Both the position numbers and the translations under genes were made by a program. Shown piece by piece: positions 17,862-25,408 of a stretch of DNA of 64,000 nucleotides. Where the stretch lies: NCBI GenBank assembly GCA_947630285.1, contig CANRHD010000004.1:1-64000 (forward strand), read 5' to 3'. Within the stretch, counting starts at the first letter, position 1. Each line of letters opens with the position of its first letter. Source of the DNA: an uncultured Clostridia bacterium. GTDB lineage: Bacteria > Bacillota > Clostridia > Oscillospirales > Acutalibacteraceae. Below the pieces are notes generated by a model that did not search any database, was not told the DNA's origin, and was given only the letters and a program-made list of their open reading frames with translations.

Positions 17862-18203
17862 ATGAAAATCAATAAATATAACGCTCTGCGATTTTGGGAA
17901 GAGTGCTACGGCAACAAACAGTATGCAGAGGATTTTCACGGGAATTTAATGTGTAAAGGCGGCTATGGTAACAAAAATTTCTCTGTCAACTATTATGGGC
18001 AAAAAATATATTGTGGATGGAATATTCATCATATATTGCCGTCAGCTTGCGGAGGAACAAACGCAAAAAGCAATTTACTCTGCACCAACATTGCAACAAA
18101 TGAAGAAGCTGCGGACAGAATCACATTTTGGATTGGCGAATCCCTGTATCAAGTTAAACGGATATACGGAACAAGAGATCACGAAATCATTAAAATTGAG
18201 TAA
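17862..18203 (+). CDS. Small HNH endonuclease-like protein
   Basis: 113 residues from ATG 17862; GGAGGTG at 17849-17855 is the ribosome site and partly lies in the 3' arm of the upstream RNA stem. The core WNIHHILPSACGGTNAKSNL followed by LLCTNIATNEEAAD has the His-His/Asn pattern of HNH nucleases (His-His ... Gly-Gly-x-Asn ... Asn-Leu ... Asn). It lacks RuvC and PLMP regions, so it is not IscB, and is smaller than the IshB proteins I know of. It could be the effector or mobility nuclease of an RNA-linked element. DNA target unknown. Confidence 0.6.
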   Translation: MKINKYNALRFWEECYGNKQYAEDFHGNLMCKGGYGNKNFSVNYYGQKIYCGWNIHHILPSACGGTNAKSNLLCTNIATNEEAADRITFWIGESLYQVKRIYGTRDHEIIKIE

Positions 18204-18215
18204 GGAGTTTTATTT

Positions 18216-18395
18216 ATGGGAAAACACTTTTTTGACTATGATGGCGGAGATTTTGCACATACAATCTCAGACAATATGGCAATTGACTCTGACGGAGATT
18301 TGCTGATGCGTATGGGAGATAATATGGCAATGGATATGGATTCCGGTGAATTACATATCATATCCGGTTGGTCGGATGATGAAGATGATGACTAA
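18216..18395 (+). CDS. Small acidic protein
   Basis: 59 residues from ATG 18216, with AAGGAG at 18202-18207 and only 12 bases after the HNH stop. It is Asp/Gly/Met-rich and ends in GWSDDEDDD. Two similar internal units (HTISDNMAIDSDGDLL and MRMGDNMAMDMDSGELH) suggest an internal duplication. No known domain is recognised. The strong ribosome site, tight spacing and terminator right behind it support it being a real gene in an operon with the HNH protein. Confidence 0.6.
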   Translation: MGKHFFDYDGGDFAHTISDNMAIDSDGDLLMRMGDNMAMDMDSGELHIISGWSDDEDDD

Positions 18396-18400
18396 TTGAC

Positions 18401-18438
18401 AAGTAACCGCCTCTGCGAAAATGCAGAGGCGGTTACTT
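18401..18438. terminator. Bidirectional terminator hairpin
   Basis: A 16-bp perfect stem (18401-18416 with 18423-18438, loop GAAAAT) lies between two convergent genes. It overlaps the last codons of the minus-strand HTH gene. Confidence 0.85.
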
Positions 18439-19011
18439 TAACTTCTTCTGCTTCATCTTCCGACTAAAATCGTTCAGCGTTTGGATATGCCACAGGCTTT
18501 TGTGGGTGATGGAACGGAAGGTCAGGGAACAGAAAAAGTCGATGAGGAAAATTTTCGGTATGTAAAAGAGCTGTCCTTTGCAGAATGATTTAAGTTGCCC
18601 ACGGTTGCACCAATTGTTTACGGTGGTTTTGGCGTAGCCGGTCAGGGCGACAACATCCTGCACGGTAACGACATCCTTATACTTGTCGAGCAGTTTGGCG
18701 TAATAGTCGTGCATTTGCCTAAGTACATCCTCGGGCAGTTCTTTTGAGAGCTTCGCCACATAGTGACCGCCGTACCATCCACGGGGTGCAGAATAGAGCT
18801 CGGGGTAAACGGCTCGCTCCTCAAGGTACGCCCGCACATCCGCTTTCTTGATCTTATAGCACCGTGTTTTTTTGTCAGTCCATTCACAGGGAACTTTGCC
18901 GCTTTTGAGTAAATGCAGCGCCGTGGATTTGCTGATATGGCAGAGCCGATAAAACTGATCCTTATTCATCACATTGGGCACGCTGTCCCAGTCAATCGGT
19001 AGATTCTTCAT
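18433..19011 (-). CDS. Excisionase-like helix-turn-helix DNA-binding protein
   Basis: 192 residues from ATG 19011 (MKNLPIDWDSVPNVMNKDQF); GAGGTG 8 bases upstream favours this over the longer frame. Two DNA-binding modules are apparent. VMNKDQFYRLCHISKSTALHLLKSGKVP (about 14-41) is a MerR/excisionase-type winged HTH, and VTVQDVVALTGYAKTTVNNWCNRGQL (about 113-138) is a second. The position next to a tRNA attachment site, at the right end of the element, suggests a role in excision, transfer control or replication start. The directly repeated 22-mer just upstream (19053-19096) is a possible binding site. Confidence 0.65.
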   Translation of the reverse strand: MKNLPIDWDSVPNVMNKDQFYRLCHISKSTALHLLKSGKVPCEWTDKKTRCYKIKKADVRAYLEERAVYPELYSAPRGWYGGHYVAKLSKELPEDVLRQMHDYYAKLLDKYKDVVTVQDVVALTGYAKTTVNNWCNRGQLKSFCKGQLFYIPKIFLIDFFCSLTFRSITHKSLWHIQTLNDFSRKMKQKKLK

Positions 19012-19052
19012 CTGATACACCTCAAAAATAGATTTCGTCGGTTTGAAGCTCT

Positions 19053-19096
19053 TTCTGCGGTGTATATAATTTTGTTCTGCGGTGTATATAATTTTG
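19053..19096. repeat. Tandem pair of perfect 22-bp direct repeats
   Basis: Positions 19053-19074 and 19075-19096 are identical; each contains GGTGTATATAATTTTG. They lie ~40 bases upstream of the HTH gene and look like an iteron or operator pair. Confidence 0.8.
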
Positions 19097-19145
19097 TATT
19101 GCCTTCTCTCGTAATTTCTCTCCTGTCTTCCCCGATTTCTCTCCA

Positions 19146-19167
19146 AAATCGGCAAAAATGCCGATTT
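19146..19167. repeat. Inverted repeat near element end
   Basis: A 9-bp perfect palindrome (AAATCGGCA / TGCCGATTT, four-base loop) lies between the HTH gene and the attachment site. From here to 19301 I see no gene. Confidence 0.5.
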
Positions 19168-19301
19168 GAACCCGGTTTTAAAAATGCAGCCGCAGCAAGG
19201 CTTTCTGGGCGAATAAGCCTTATTTTATGCGGCTTTCAGCGCAGAGAAAACGACCTGAAAATATTACGAAACCACCTGATCTTGACACGCTGACGAAAAG
19301 A

Positions 19302-19357
19302 CTAGAAATCAGGTAGCCTTCACGGGCTCGTGGGTTCGAATCCCACCGCTTCCGCCA
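19302..19357 (+). other. tRNA-Ser 3' half: right attachment site of the integrated element
   Basis: The sequence has the 3' half of a class II tRNA: end of the anticodon loop (GAAA), 3' anticodon-stem arm TCAGG, a long variable arm closed by AGCC/GGCT (19315-19328), a perfect T arm GTGGG-TTCGAAT-CCCAC (19330-19346), acceptor strand CGCTTCC, discriminator G and CCA (19355-19357). The upstream bases cannot form the 5' half (no CCTGA arm, D arm or GGAAGCG acceptor), so this is not a functional tRNA. Tyrosine recombinases commonly integrate at such tRNA 3' halves. The NGA anticodon remnant and long variable arm indicate serine. Confidence 0.8.
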
Positions 19358-19395
19358 AAAGACCTGCAAGGTTCTTGTGAGCCTTGCAGGTCTTT
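19358..19395 (+). terminator. Terminator behind the tRNA 3' half
   Basis: A 14-bp perfect stem (AAAGACCTGCAAGG with CCTTGCAGGTCTTT, 10-base loop) directly follows the CCA end. It is presumably the original tRNA-Ser terminator left on the chromosomal side. Confidence 0.85.
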
Positions 19396-19400
19396 ACTTT

Positions 19401-19512
19401 TTAACCATTTAACTATTTAACTATTTAACCATTTAACTATTTTACCATTTAACTATTTTACCATTTAACTATTTTACTATTTAACTATTTTACTATTTAA
19501 CTATTTTACTAT
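19401..19512. repeat. A+T-rich octamer minisatellite, about 14 tandem copies
   Basis: Fourteen contiguous copies of an 8-base unit of the form TTWACYAT (TTAACTAT, TTAACCAT, TTTACCAT, TTTACTAT) fill this stretch. Later copies alternate between two variants, making a 16-base higher-order unit. It lies between the tRNA remnant and the polysaccharide locus; no gene is present. Confidence 0.9.
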
Positions 19513-19565
19513 TCACTATCTGTAAACCTAATCAAAACAATTAGCTTATCAAAGCGTCGAATATT

Positions 19566-20515
19566 CTACATACTTTCTTTTGCAATATTCTTTATAGTCA
19601 GATACAGTCCTGTTTGGGCGGTTATCTGAACAATATCGTGGTCCGAATCGTTATTTCCCTCTACCAAAGCGACGCCGTCCTGCGTTATGGCAACATCCCA
19701 ACCGACATAGCTGACCTGAGGATATCTGCACGCCGCATCAGATACGACTTTTTTGAGGATTTCCCAGTTGGGGACCTTAAACCCAAGGCAGGACATTCCC
19801 GTGACAGGGTGAAACATAACTTTTTTCAGGTACCTGTCCATAAACATGGAATCGACAACGCCCGTTTCAATATCGATGTGCGCACAAAATCCGCCATTGT
19901 GAATATTATCTACTACAGCGGTTGAGCCGCCTATTCGCATTGCGCAGGAAATAATCTTTCCTTTGAAAGTCAAAACACGAATAGTATTTACCGATGTAGG
20001 ATTAAGGAGGCTCATATCAGGGTGTTGGACAATTATTTCTTCAGCAATATAGTTTTTGTAATCTTCAAATTTAAACGGGTTTGAGTTATACTCCTCTGCC
20101 GTAAGCTTGAACACGCCTTTGCCCGCACCGCCGTTAAGCGGTTTCATAATTACCGCTGTGTGCTTTTCCAAAAATGCACGAAACTCCTGCTCGTCCGCCG
20201 TTCTGAGATCGAGGAATTCTCTGTGGATAAGATCCGAAAACTTTTTATCGAATTTTCCCTTATCTTCAAAAATATCAATATATGCAGGATCATTGTACTT
20301 CTGTATTTTTTTACAGCGACGGTATGTTATAAACTTATTTCTTTCAAATCCGGACTTTTTATGGAACTCATAACAAAAATAGTCATCGGGGCTGCACCCG
20401 TACCGCACAAAGCAATACAGTTCACTTAACAGACAGCGTAGTACCCCCCCCCCCGCTCTACTTTGGCCTTATTGCAAAAACGCCTTATGTTGCTTGTAAT
20501 AAAATCAAGTGTCAT
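19566..20515 (-). CDS. Sugar-transfer-associated ATP-grasp protein, frame broken at a poly-G tract
   Basis: The true start is ATG 20515 (AGGAG six bases upstream; MTLDFITSN...). After ~24 codons the frame runs into eleven Gs at 20444-20454 and then hits a stop at once. One more G (12), or two fewer (9), would join it to the long downstream frame, which starts CLLSELYCFVRYGCSPDDYF and runs 280+ residues to 19566. The body has IMKPLNGGAGKGVFKL (ATP-binding loop), NTIRVLTF and the terminal LVEGNN metal-binding motif of ATP-grasp enzymes tied to polysaccharide genes. It is the last gene of the glycan locus, with its own promoter. As sequenced it is OFF. Confidence 0.75.
20444..20454 (-). repeat. 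Poly-G(11) tract in the coding strand: candidate phase-variation switch
   Basis: Eleven consecutive C residues on the plus strand (G on the coding strand) lie ~60 bases inside the ATP-grasp gene. The tract length is exactly one base short of an open reading frame. Confidence 0.8.
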
Positions 20516-20612
20516 TTTTTTCTCCTAATCTTTTATATATACGGCGCCCTTTGACAATTTTCGATTTTCGGTTTATCGTCAGCTTGTAAAGCAGGCGCTT
20601 TATTAATTTTTT

Positions 20613-20641
20613 ATATTATAACAGAACCATGTTATTGTCAA
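20613..20641 (-). promoter_or_regulatory. Promoter of the ATP-grasp gene
   Basis: On the minus strand TTGACA (20636-20641) is followed after 17 bases by TAATAT (20613-20618); an overlapping TATAAT gives a 15-base spacer. This places the phase-variable ATP-grasp gene in its own transcript. Confidence 0.55.
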
Positions 20642-20682
20642 GGTTTTGAATTTGAGCTTTTGTCCTGCCAAAGTGAAAAATA

Positions 20683-21765
20683 TTATCTGATAACAAAGCT
20701 TGTTGTAAAAGTGTAGGCCGAAAAGAAATAATATGCGGTCATTGCCGAGGTTGCACCGAGGGTTTTCATCTGCTGGGTAAAGCGTTTCTTTTCGCCGCAA
20801 GTACACGCTTCGGCGATAAGCAGAACATCGAACAGGTCAAAATACATGGATATTCTGAAAAGCTCCGCAACTGTGGTAAACGCCAAAATTCTGAACAAAA
20901 GCGCAACGAAAGCAAGGTTGCAAAGCCCCGGATATTTTACATCTTCGGCGCCGAAGTGATAAGAAACCAGCGAAAATCCCAAAACGAAGGTGAAGATAAT
21001 AACTCCGGCAAAAGTGAGAACTTCATCTTTTTCGATATATCCGCCGTAGGCGTCATACGCTCCGGTTAATTCAACAAATAACGCAATTAACGAACGAGCG
21101 TTAAATATAACGAATACGGAGGCAATAATAAGCAAAAGATAATTCCTGAAACGAAGCTTAATAAAATAGATGGGATAAGCCAAAAGGAAAATTATGGCGC
21201 TGCTGTGGAACAGGGACGCAAGCAGAACCAGCAGTACAAATCTTATGAATTTCTTGTTTTCAAGGCATTTAAAGGTGTGCATCAAAATTGCCAAGGACAA
21301 GGTCTGGCGCAAACCGCTCAGCGTAAAGGGAAATGTACCTATGACAATAAGCACGATAAAGCTTACATATATGTTTGAGGAATATTTGCTTATAATTATA
21401 TAAACGGACATTATATAAACGAAAGCAATAAGGAAACGCCAGGCATAAAAGTCAAATCCCAAATGGGCAAATATTGAACCGCAAATATAATAAAACGGGT
21501 CTTTTGTGTTGTTTACAATCGAACCGTATCTTGAAAAACCGTAAGTGCTGAATCTGTTATAAGAAGCCAAATATCTCATTAAATCGCCATTACTTGTTGC
21601 GGACTGCAAAGCGAAAATAATTAAAAAGAACAACGAAACCGCCAATATAAACAGCGTTTCCCCTGAAACGGTATGCTTTTTACGCAAATCGGGTTTTCTT
21701 CTGTTGAATTTAATATTTGCAAGCACAAATAATAATATCATAAAAGCGGCAAAGACAATATACAT
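20683..21765 (-). CDS. EpsG/Wzy-like polysaccharide polymerase
   Basis: 360 residues with about ten hydrophobic segments spread over the whole length, starting with a signal-anchor MYIVFAAFMILLFVLANI. The TSNGDLMRYLASYN segment (about residue 56) and a long hydrophilic loop after it match the EpsG family, membrane proteins that polymerise or assist polymerisation of exopolysaccharide repeat units on the outer face of the membrane. GLRQTLSLAI in the middle is also typical. It is 19 bases downstream of a glycosyltransferase gene, probably in the same transcript as the acyltransferase. Confidence 0.75.
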   Translation of the reverse strand: MYIVFAAFMILLFVLANIKFNRRKPDLRKKHTVSGETLFILAVSLFFLIIFALQSATSNGDLMRYLASYNRFSTYGFSRYGSIVNNTKDPFYYICGSIFAHLGFDFYAWRFLIAFVYIMSVYIIISKYSSNIYVSFIVLIVIGTFPFTLSGLRQTLSLAILMHTFKCLENKKFIRFVLLVLLASLFHSSAIIFLLAYPIYFIKLRFRNYLLLIIASVFVIFNARSLIALFVELTGAYDAYGGYIEKDEVLTFAGVIIFTFVLGFSLVSYHFGAEDVKYPGLCNLAFVALLFRILAFTTVAELFRISMYFDLFDVLLIAEACTCGEKKRFTQQMKTLGATSAMTAYYFFSAYTFTTSFVIR

Positions 21766-21784
21766 ACTTTAATCCTTTTCCTCA

Positions 21785-22999
21785 CTAAATGTTTATAAGC
21801 CTGTTGAACAGGGCGTAATATTGGGAAATATTTTTTTCCATATTAAAGTTTTCCTCTGCAAACGAACGGCAATTTCGAGAATAGCTCTCTTTGCCGTTAT
21901 TGAAAATAACTCTGATTTCGCTCAAAAGCTTTTCAATATCGTCGGGCGGCACGACAGCACCGCAGGACTCGCTGACAAGCTCCGGGTTTGCGGTTGAATT
22001 AAAGCACACCGCAGGTGTTCCGCACGAAAGCGCCTCGGCGGTAACCTTGCCGAAGGTCTCCTGCAAAGACGGCTGTAAAAACACATCTGCCGCAGAATAA
22101 TACCCAACCAACTCCTCAACGGAATTGGTCCTCGGAACATTGATTATATTGCCGGGCAGAGATATATCAACTTTAATATTGCCTACCAAGACGATTATTT
22201 CGTTGTCGGAAAGTCTTTTTGACAGTTCAACAACGGTATTAATCCCCTTTTCATACAGCCAGTCGGAAGCGACCGACAAAATTATCTTTTTATCGGAAAC
22301 GCCCAATTTTTTGCGCAAATCGGCCGTTTCAACCGGTTTAAAAAGCTCGGTATCTATCCAGTTATAAATTCTCGTGATTTCAACGGCATTTTTAAATACG
22401 GGGGCTTTCTTCGCCTCGTCCGTTATCCATTGGGAAACGCCGACTGCGGCAAGACGGGGTATTCCGTTAAACAGGCGCTCTTTGTCGCTGAACATTTTTC
22501 GTGAGCGGTCAAAGAACCAGCTTTTGTTATATTTTTTTAAACAAGGGCAGTTATCGCATTGTTTTTGCCATTTATAACAGCCGTCCAGGGTATAATGACA
22601 GCATTTACCCGTAAAGAACCAGCAGTCGTGCAATACCGCAACGGTAGGAATATCATTTTTTGCAAGATAAGACAGAAGCATAGGCAAATTAATAAAATTG
22701 CCGTGCAGGTTCCCGAGCAAAACAACATCGGGAGAATACTCGCCCATAAAGCGAAGCAAATCTCTTGTGGCGGCTTTGGAAAAATAGCCCTGCTTGCCCG
22801 ATACCCGTGACAGAAGCCCGTGAAGCTTAACATCAAAGCTGTTGCCTATAACATACTCCGATTTCGGGTCAACCGACCTGCCCTTTGAATATGCGGTTAC
22901 GCAGTCGTCGCCCCGGTCGATTAAGTATTTACTTGTATCATAGCAATTACGCCCCGTAGAACCTGTCAGGTTTGCAGCGTTAATTTGCAATACTTTCAT
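21785..22999 (-). CDS. Glycosyltransferase, GT4-like (GT-B fold)
   Basis: 404 residues with the GT4 arrangement. The N-terminal domain starts MKVLQINAANLTGSTGRN; a Cys-rich HDCWFFTGKC ... CCHYTLDGCYKWQKQC insertion (about 123-155) is typical of WcaC/colanic-acid-like transferases. The C-terminal donor domain has ILSVASDWLYEKG and the E-x7-E region FLQPSLQETFGKVTAEALSCG near residue 320. It would add a sugar from a nucleotide donor to the lipid-linked repeat unit at the inner membrane face. It sits between the acyltransferase and EpsG genes with short gaps. Confidence 0.85.
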   Translation of the reverse strand: MKVLQINAANLTGSTGRNCYDTSKYLIDRGDDCVTAYSKGRSVDPKSEYVIGNSFDVKLHGLLSRVSGKQGYFSKAATRDLLRFMGEYSPDVVLLGNLHGNFINLPMLLSYLAKNDIPTVAVLHDCWFFTGKCCHYTLDGCYKWQKQCDNCPCLKKYNKSWFFDRSRKMFSDKERLFNGIPRLAAVGVSQWITDEAKKAPVFKNAVEITRIYNWIDTELFKPVETADLRKKLGVSDKKIILSVASDWLYEKGINTVVELSKRLSDNEIIVLVGNIKVDISLPGNIINVPRTNSVEELVGYYSAADVFLQPSLQETFGKVTAEALSCGTPAVCFNSTANPELVSESCGAVVPPDDIEKLLSEIRVIFNNGKESYSRNCRSFAEENFNMEKNISQYYALFNRLINI

Positions 23000-23028
23000 A
23001 GCCTTATCCTTTTACAATTTATAATTGT

Positions 23029-24008
23029 TCAGTCAGCCTTTGCTTTATTTTTTATTTTTTTAAAAAGCAGGGTTATGCCGCTTACAAGCTTATCGCTTAC
23101 AAAATGCAAAATTAATGCGCCGATAAGAATTACCGAGGTAAGCAATATCCAATTCAGAGGGAAAGGTAAAAGCTTAGCCAAAGGCGTAATTATGCCTATT
23201 TGCACAACATAAATCTCAAGCGTAATTTTAGACAAAAGCTCGAATATCTTTTTGATCCATGCAGGCAGCCTTTCAAGCTTTCCGTCGATTCCGCAGAAAC
23301 AGCGGACGATAAACCAAAGCAGGGCAAGCAAAACATACTGATTAAGAATTTGCAGATATAGTATGACCCCCCCCCGAATTTTGAGAAGAGCGTCTTGCTT
23401 GCGAAGTAAACAACTGCCGAACCTGCGAGTAAAAACCAATTTATCAGCTTGTTTTTGTCCCGGTACTTGTCGAGATTGAGCCTGAAATATGCGCCCATAA
23501 GCATCGACTCGAAAAAGATGAAATAAATAAACCATCTGCCTACAGAGTCAACATTGTAAACTGTTTTATCGATAAACAAAATATAGGAAACAAGCTGTAA
23601 CAAAAGCACAGCCAAAAATACAAGTTCAATATGCCGCTTGATTTCAGGCGATTTCATCAGGAAATAGAGAGGTATATAAAGCAGCATAATGCACGAAATA
23701 AAATTGAAAGCGGTGGGATATACGAACCAACCCAAAGCCGTATGACTGCCCCATTTATATATACCCAAAATAAGATACAGAACCGTAATTAAAATAATCT
23801 GGGGATATATGCGTAAAATTCTTTTGCCGTACCACTTCGGAAAGCTGTTCTTGGGATTGCACAGGCAAAAGCCCGAAACGGCGAAAAACAGAATATCGCC
23901 GAGCAGTCCTCCGTTAGCTATTAAGTCCGTAGGATATACGCCAACATAGTGTGAATTTGTAATCAGCATTGCCGCAAGGCTGCGCAATACGGTTATAAAG
24001 AAAATCAA
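23029..24008 (-). CDS. Acyltransferase_3-type membrane protein, frame broken at a poly-G tract
   Basis: The N-terminal part reads from TTG 24008 (LRSLAAMLITNSHYVGVYP ... LFFAVSGFCL, the acyltransferase-3 signature with its His) through about eight membrane segments to ...ASKTLFSKFGGG. At nine Gs (23367-23375) the frame changes: the original frame continues as non-membrane sequence to 23196. The correct continuation (LNQYVLLALLWFIVRCF ... membrane segments ... KKIKNKAKAD) lies in another frame ending at 23029. Ten Gs, or seven, would restore a ~326-residue enzyme. The family O-acetylates or succinylates surface sugars. As sequenced it is OFF. Confidence 0.75.
23367..23375 (-). repeat. Poly-G(9) tract in the coding strand: candidate phase-variation switch
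   Basis: Nine consecutive Cs on the plus strand sit exactly where the acyltransferase frame is lost; adding one G restores it. It is the second such tract within 3 kb of the same locus. Confidence 0.8.
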
Positions 24009-24062
24009 ATTTATTCACATCCTTTTCGGAGAAGCTAAAAACCGCCGTAATAATTGTGATAT

Positions 24063-24092
24063 ATTTTACTATGTGCGGCATATAAAAGTCAA
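24063..24092 (-). promoter_or_regulatory. Promoter of the acyltransferase-GT-EpsG transcript
   Basis: Minus strand TTGACT (24087-24092), 18-base spacer, TAAAAT (24063-24068). The whole stretch closely resembles the promoter at 30944-30972, including a shared spacer GCCG block. Confidence 0.55.
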
Positions 24093-24096
24093 CATA

Positions 24097-25386
24097 CTAA
24101 TTTGAGCCCTCGCAGACCGATTTTAAATCTTCAAGGAGCATCGACTGCATATCCGCTTTGTTATGATGCTTCTTTCCGCACTCGTATGCCATTTTGCCGT
24201 AGTATGAAAACAAATCACGGTTTTCGGATAATTCCTTTAATTTATTATACACTTCATCGGCGCTTTGGGCTACAACCGCCGCATCGTTATCGATTAAATG
24301 CTTTATTGAGGCCTCGTCGTCCCTGCCAACGGCAAAAATACATTTTCCCAATGCAAAATAATCAACAAGCTTTGTTGAAAACGACTGATGAACCGATAAT
24401 CTGCTCTTTAATGACAGACCCTCGACATGGACCAGAACGCCTGCCTCCTGCTGCATTTTTTGCACCGTTTCATATGATACGGGCGGATGAATATATGAAC
24501 CTTTGCCGCTTAAAGCTTTTTTCATTTTCTCGGTAAGCGGCGTGGCGCTGTATATGTTTAACTCAAAATCGTACCCCTCACAATTAAGCTTCTCTACAGC
24601 CTTTGCCATAAGCGAAAGCGATTTCCACCTGCCGCTGCCCAAATTACCCGTATAGAGTAACCGGATTTTCCCGTCGGGAGCTTTCCGCTCCGGGGCAGGT
24701 TTGCCGAAGTCTGCGCTTTTGGTAAGTATTTTGCAGACGGGCGTAAATATTTTTTCGTACTCCTCTTTTTGAATTTGAGAAATAACATAGAGAATATCGC
24801 ACCGGTCTATAAGCTTTTTAACCTTGCGGCGTTTATAAAACCTGTCTATCCAATAAAGCGGAGAAAACCTGAGCTGTTTTAATGTATAGCAGTCATCGGA
24901 AATATAGCCTATCATCGGCACGCCTGTATATTCTTTAATAAACAATGCTATATCCGAAAGATAACTTGAATAATATACGGGCTGAAAAATAATGTCCGGC
25001 TTAAAGTCGTCCAAAAATTTTCTCAATTCGGGCGTATTCCAGCGGCCGACCCTCCAAACAAAATCCCGTACCCAAAACATAACCTGCCATCTGAGCTTTC
25101 GAGCGGTGTCAAAAACATTCTGCTCTTTCTCATTGCGGAGCGTTGCGTCCGGCTTTTTCTTGTCAACGGTTTTACCCGTAGGCACACGGGGATTTTTTAA
25201 ATTCTTAACAAGTGTTTCAAAAGTAATCTGAAAACAGACCATATCGAAAGGATTATCCGGCTGACCCGGATTGCAGTACACAGAGGCAAACTGCAAACCT
25301 TCCATTCCGTCAAATATATTGCTGTAGGATAAGCCAAAGCTGTTGTCATCTGCCCAAGGAGTTGAAGACAAAACCAAAATCTTCAA
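24097..25386 (-). CDS. GT-B fold glycosyltransferase
   Basis: 429 residues. It opens MKILVLSSTPWADDNSFG, has a Rossmann-like acceptor domain (FKPDIIFQPVYYSSYL near 130, VPMIGYISDDCY near 165) and a donor domain with RLLYTGNLGSGRWKSL near 260 and STKLVDYFALGKCIFAVG near 360. These match family 4-like transferases of capsule and exopolysaccharide loci, though the usual E-x7-E is not clear. It is the last gene of the upstream polysaccharide transcript; donor and acceptor cannot be read from sequence. Confidence 0.75.
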   Translation of the reverse strand: MKILVLSSTPWADDNSFGLSYSNIFDGMEGLQFASVYCNPGQPDNPFDMVCFQITFETLVKNLKNPRVPTGKTVDKKKPDATLRNEKEQNVFDTARKLRWQVMFWVRDFVWRVGRWNTPELRKFLDDFKPDIIFQPVYYSSYLSDIALFIKEYTGVPMIGYISDDCYTLKQLRFSPLYWIDRFYKRRKVKKLIDRCDILYVISQIQKEEYEKIFTPVCKILTKSADFGKPAPERKAPDGKIRLLYTGNLGSGRWKSLSLMAKAVEKLNCEGYDFELNIYSATPLTEKMKKALSGKGSYIHPPVSYETVQKMQQEAGVLVHVEGLSLKSRLSVHQSFSTKLVDYFALGKCIFAVGRDDEASIKHLIDNDAAVVAQSADEVYNKLKELSENRDLFSYYGKMAYECGKKHHNKADMQSMLLEDLKSVCEGSN

Positions 25387-25408
25387 TTTTTTATTCTCCT
25401 TTCAAAAA

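Noticed and set aside
17543-18203. An IscB or TnpB system
   Set aside because: The protein has an HNH core only, without RuvC or PLMP domains, so it cannot be called IscB or TnpB.
19302-19357. A complete tRNA-Ser gene
   Set aside because: The 5' acceptor strand, D arm and 5' anticodon arm are missing; only the 3' half is present.
19401-19512. CRISPR array
   Set aside because: The units are 8 bases with no spacers and no cas genes are present; it is a minisatellite.
20603-20806. Short ORF overlapping the EpsG-like gene's 3' end
   Set aside because: It lies antisense-frame within and behind EpsG and contains the ATP-grasp promoter; no ribosome site.
23196-23535. Two separate acyltransferase-type genes
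   Set aside because: The N- and C-terminal halves join exactly at the poly-G tract and together form one normal acyltransferase; the downstream half has no start of its own.
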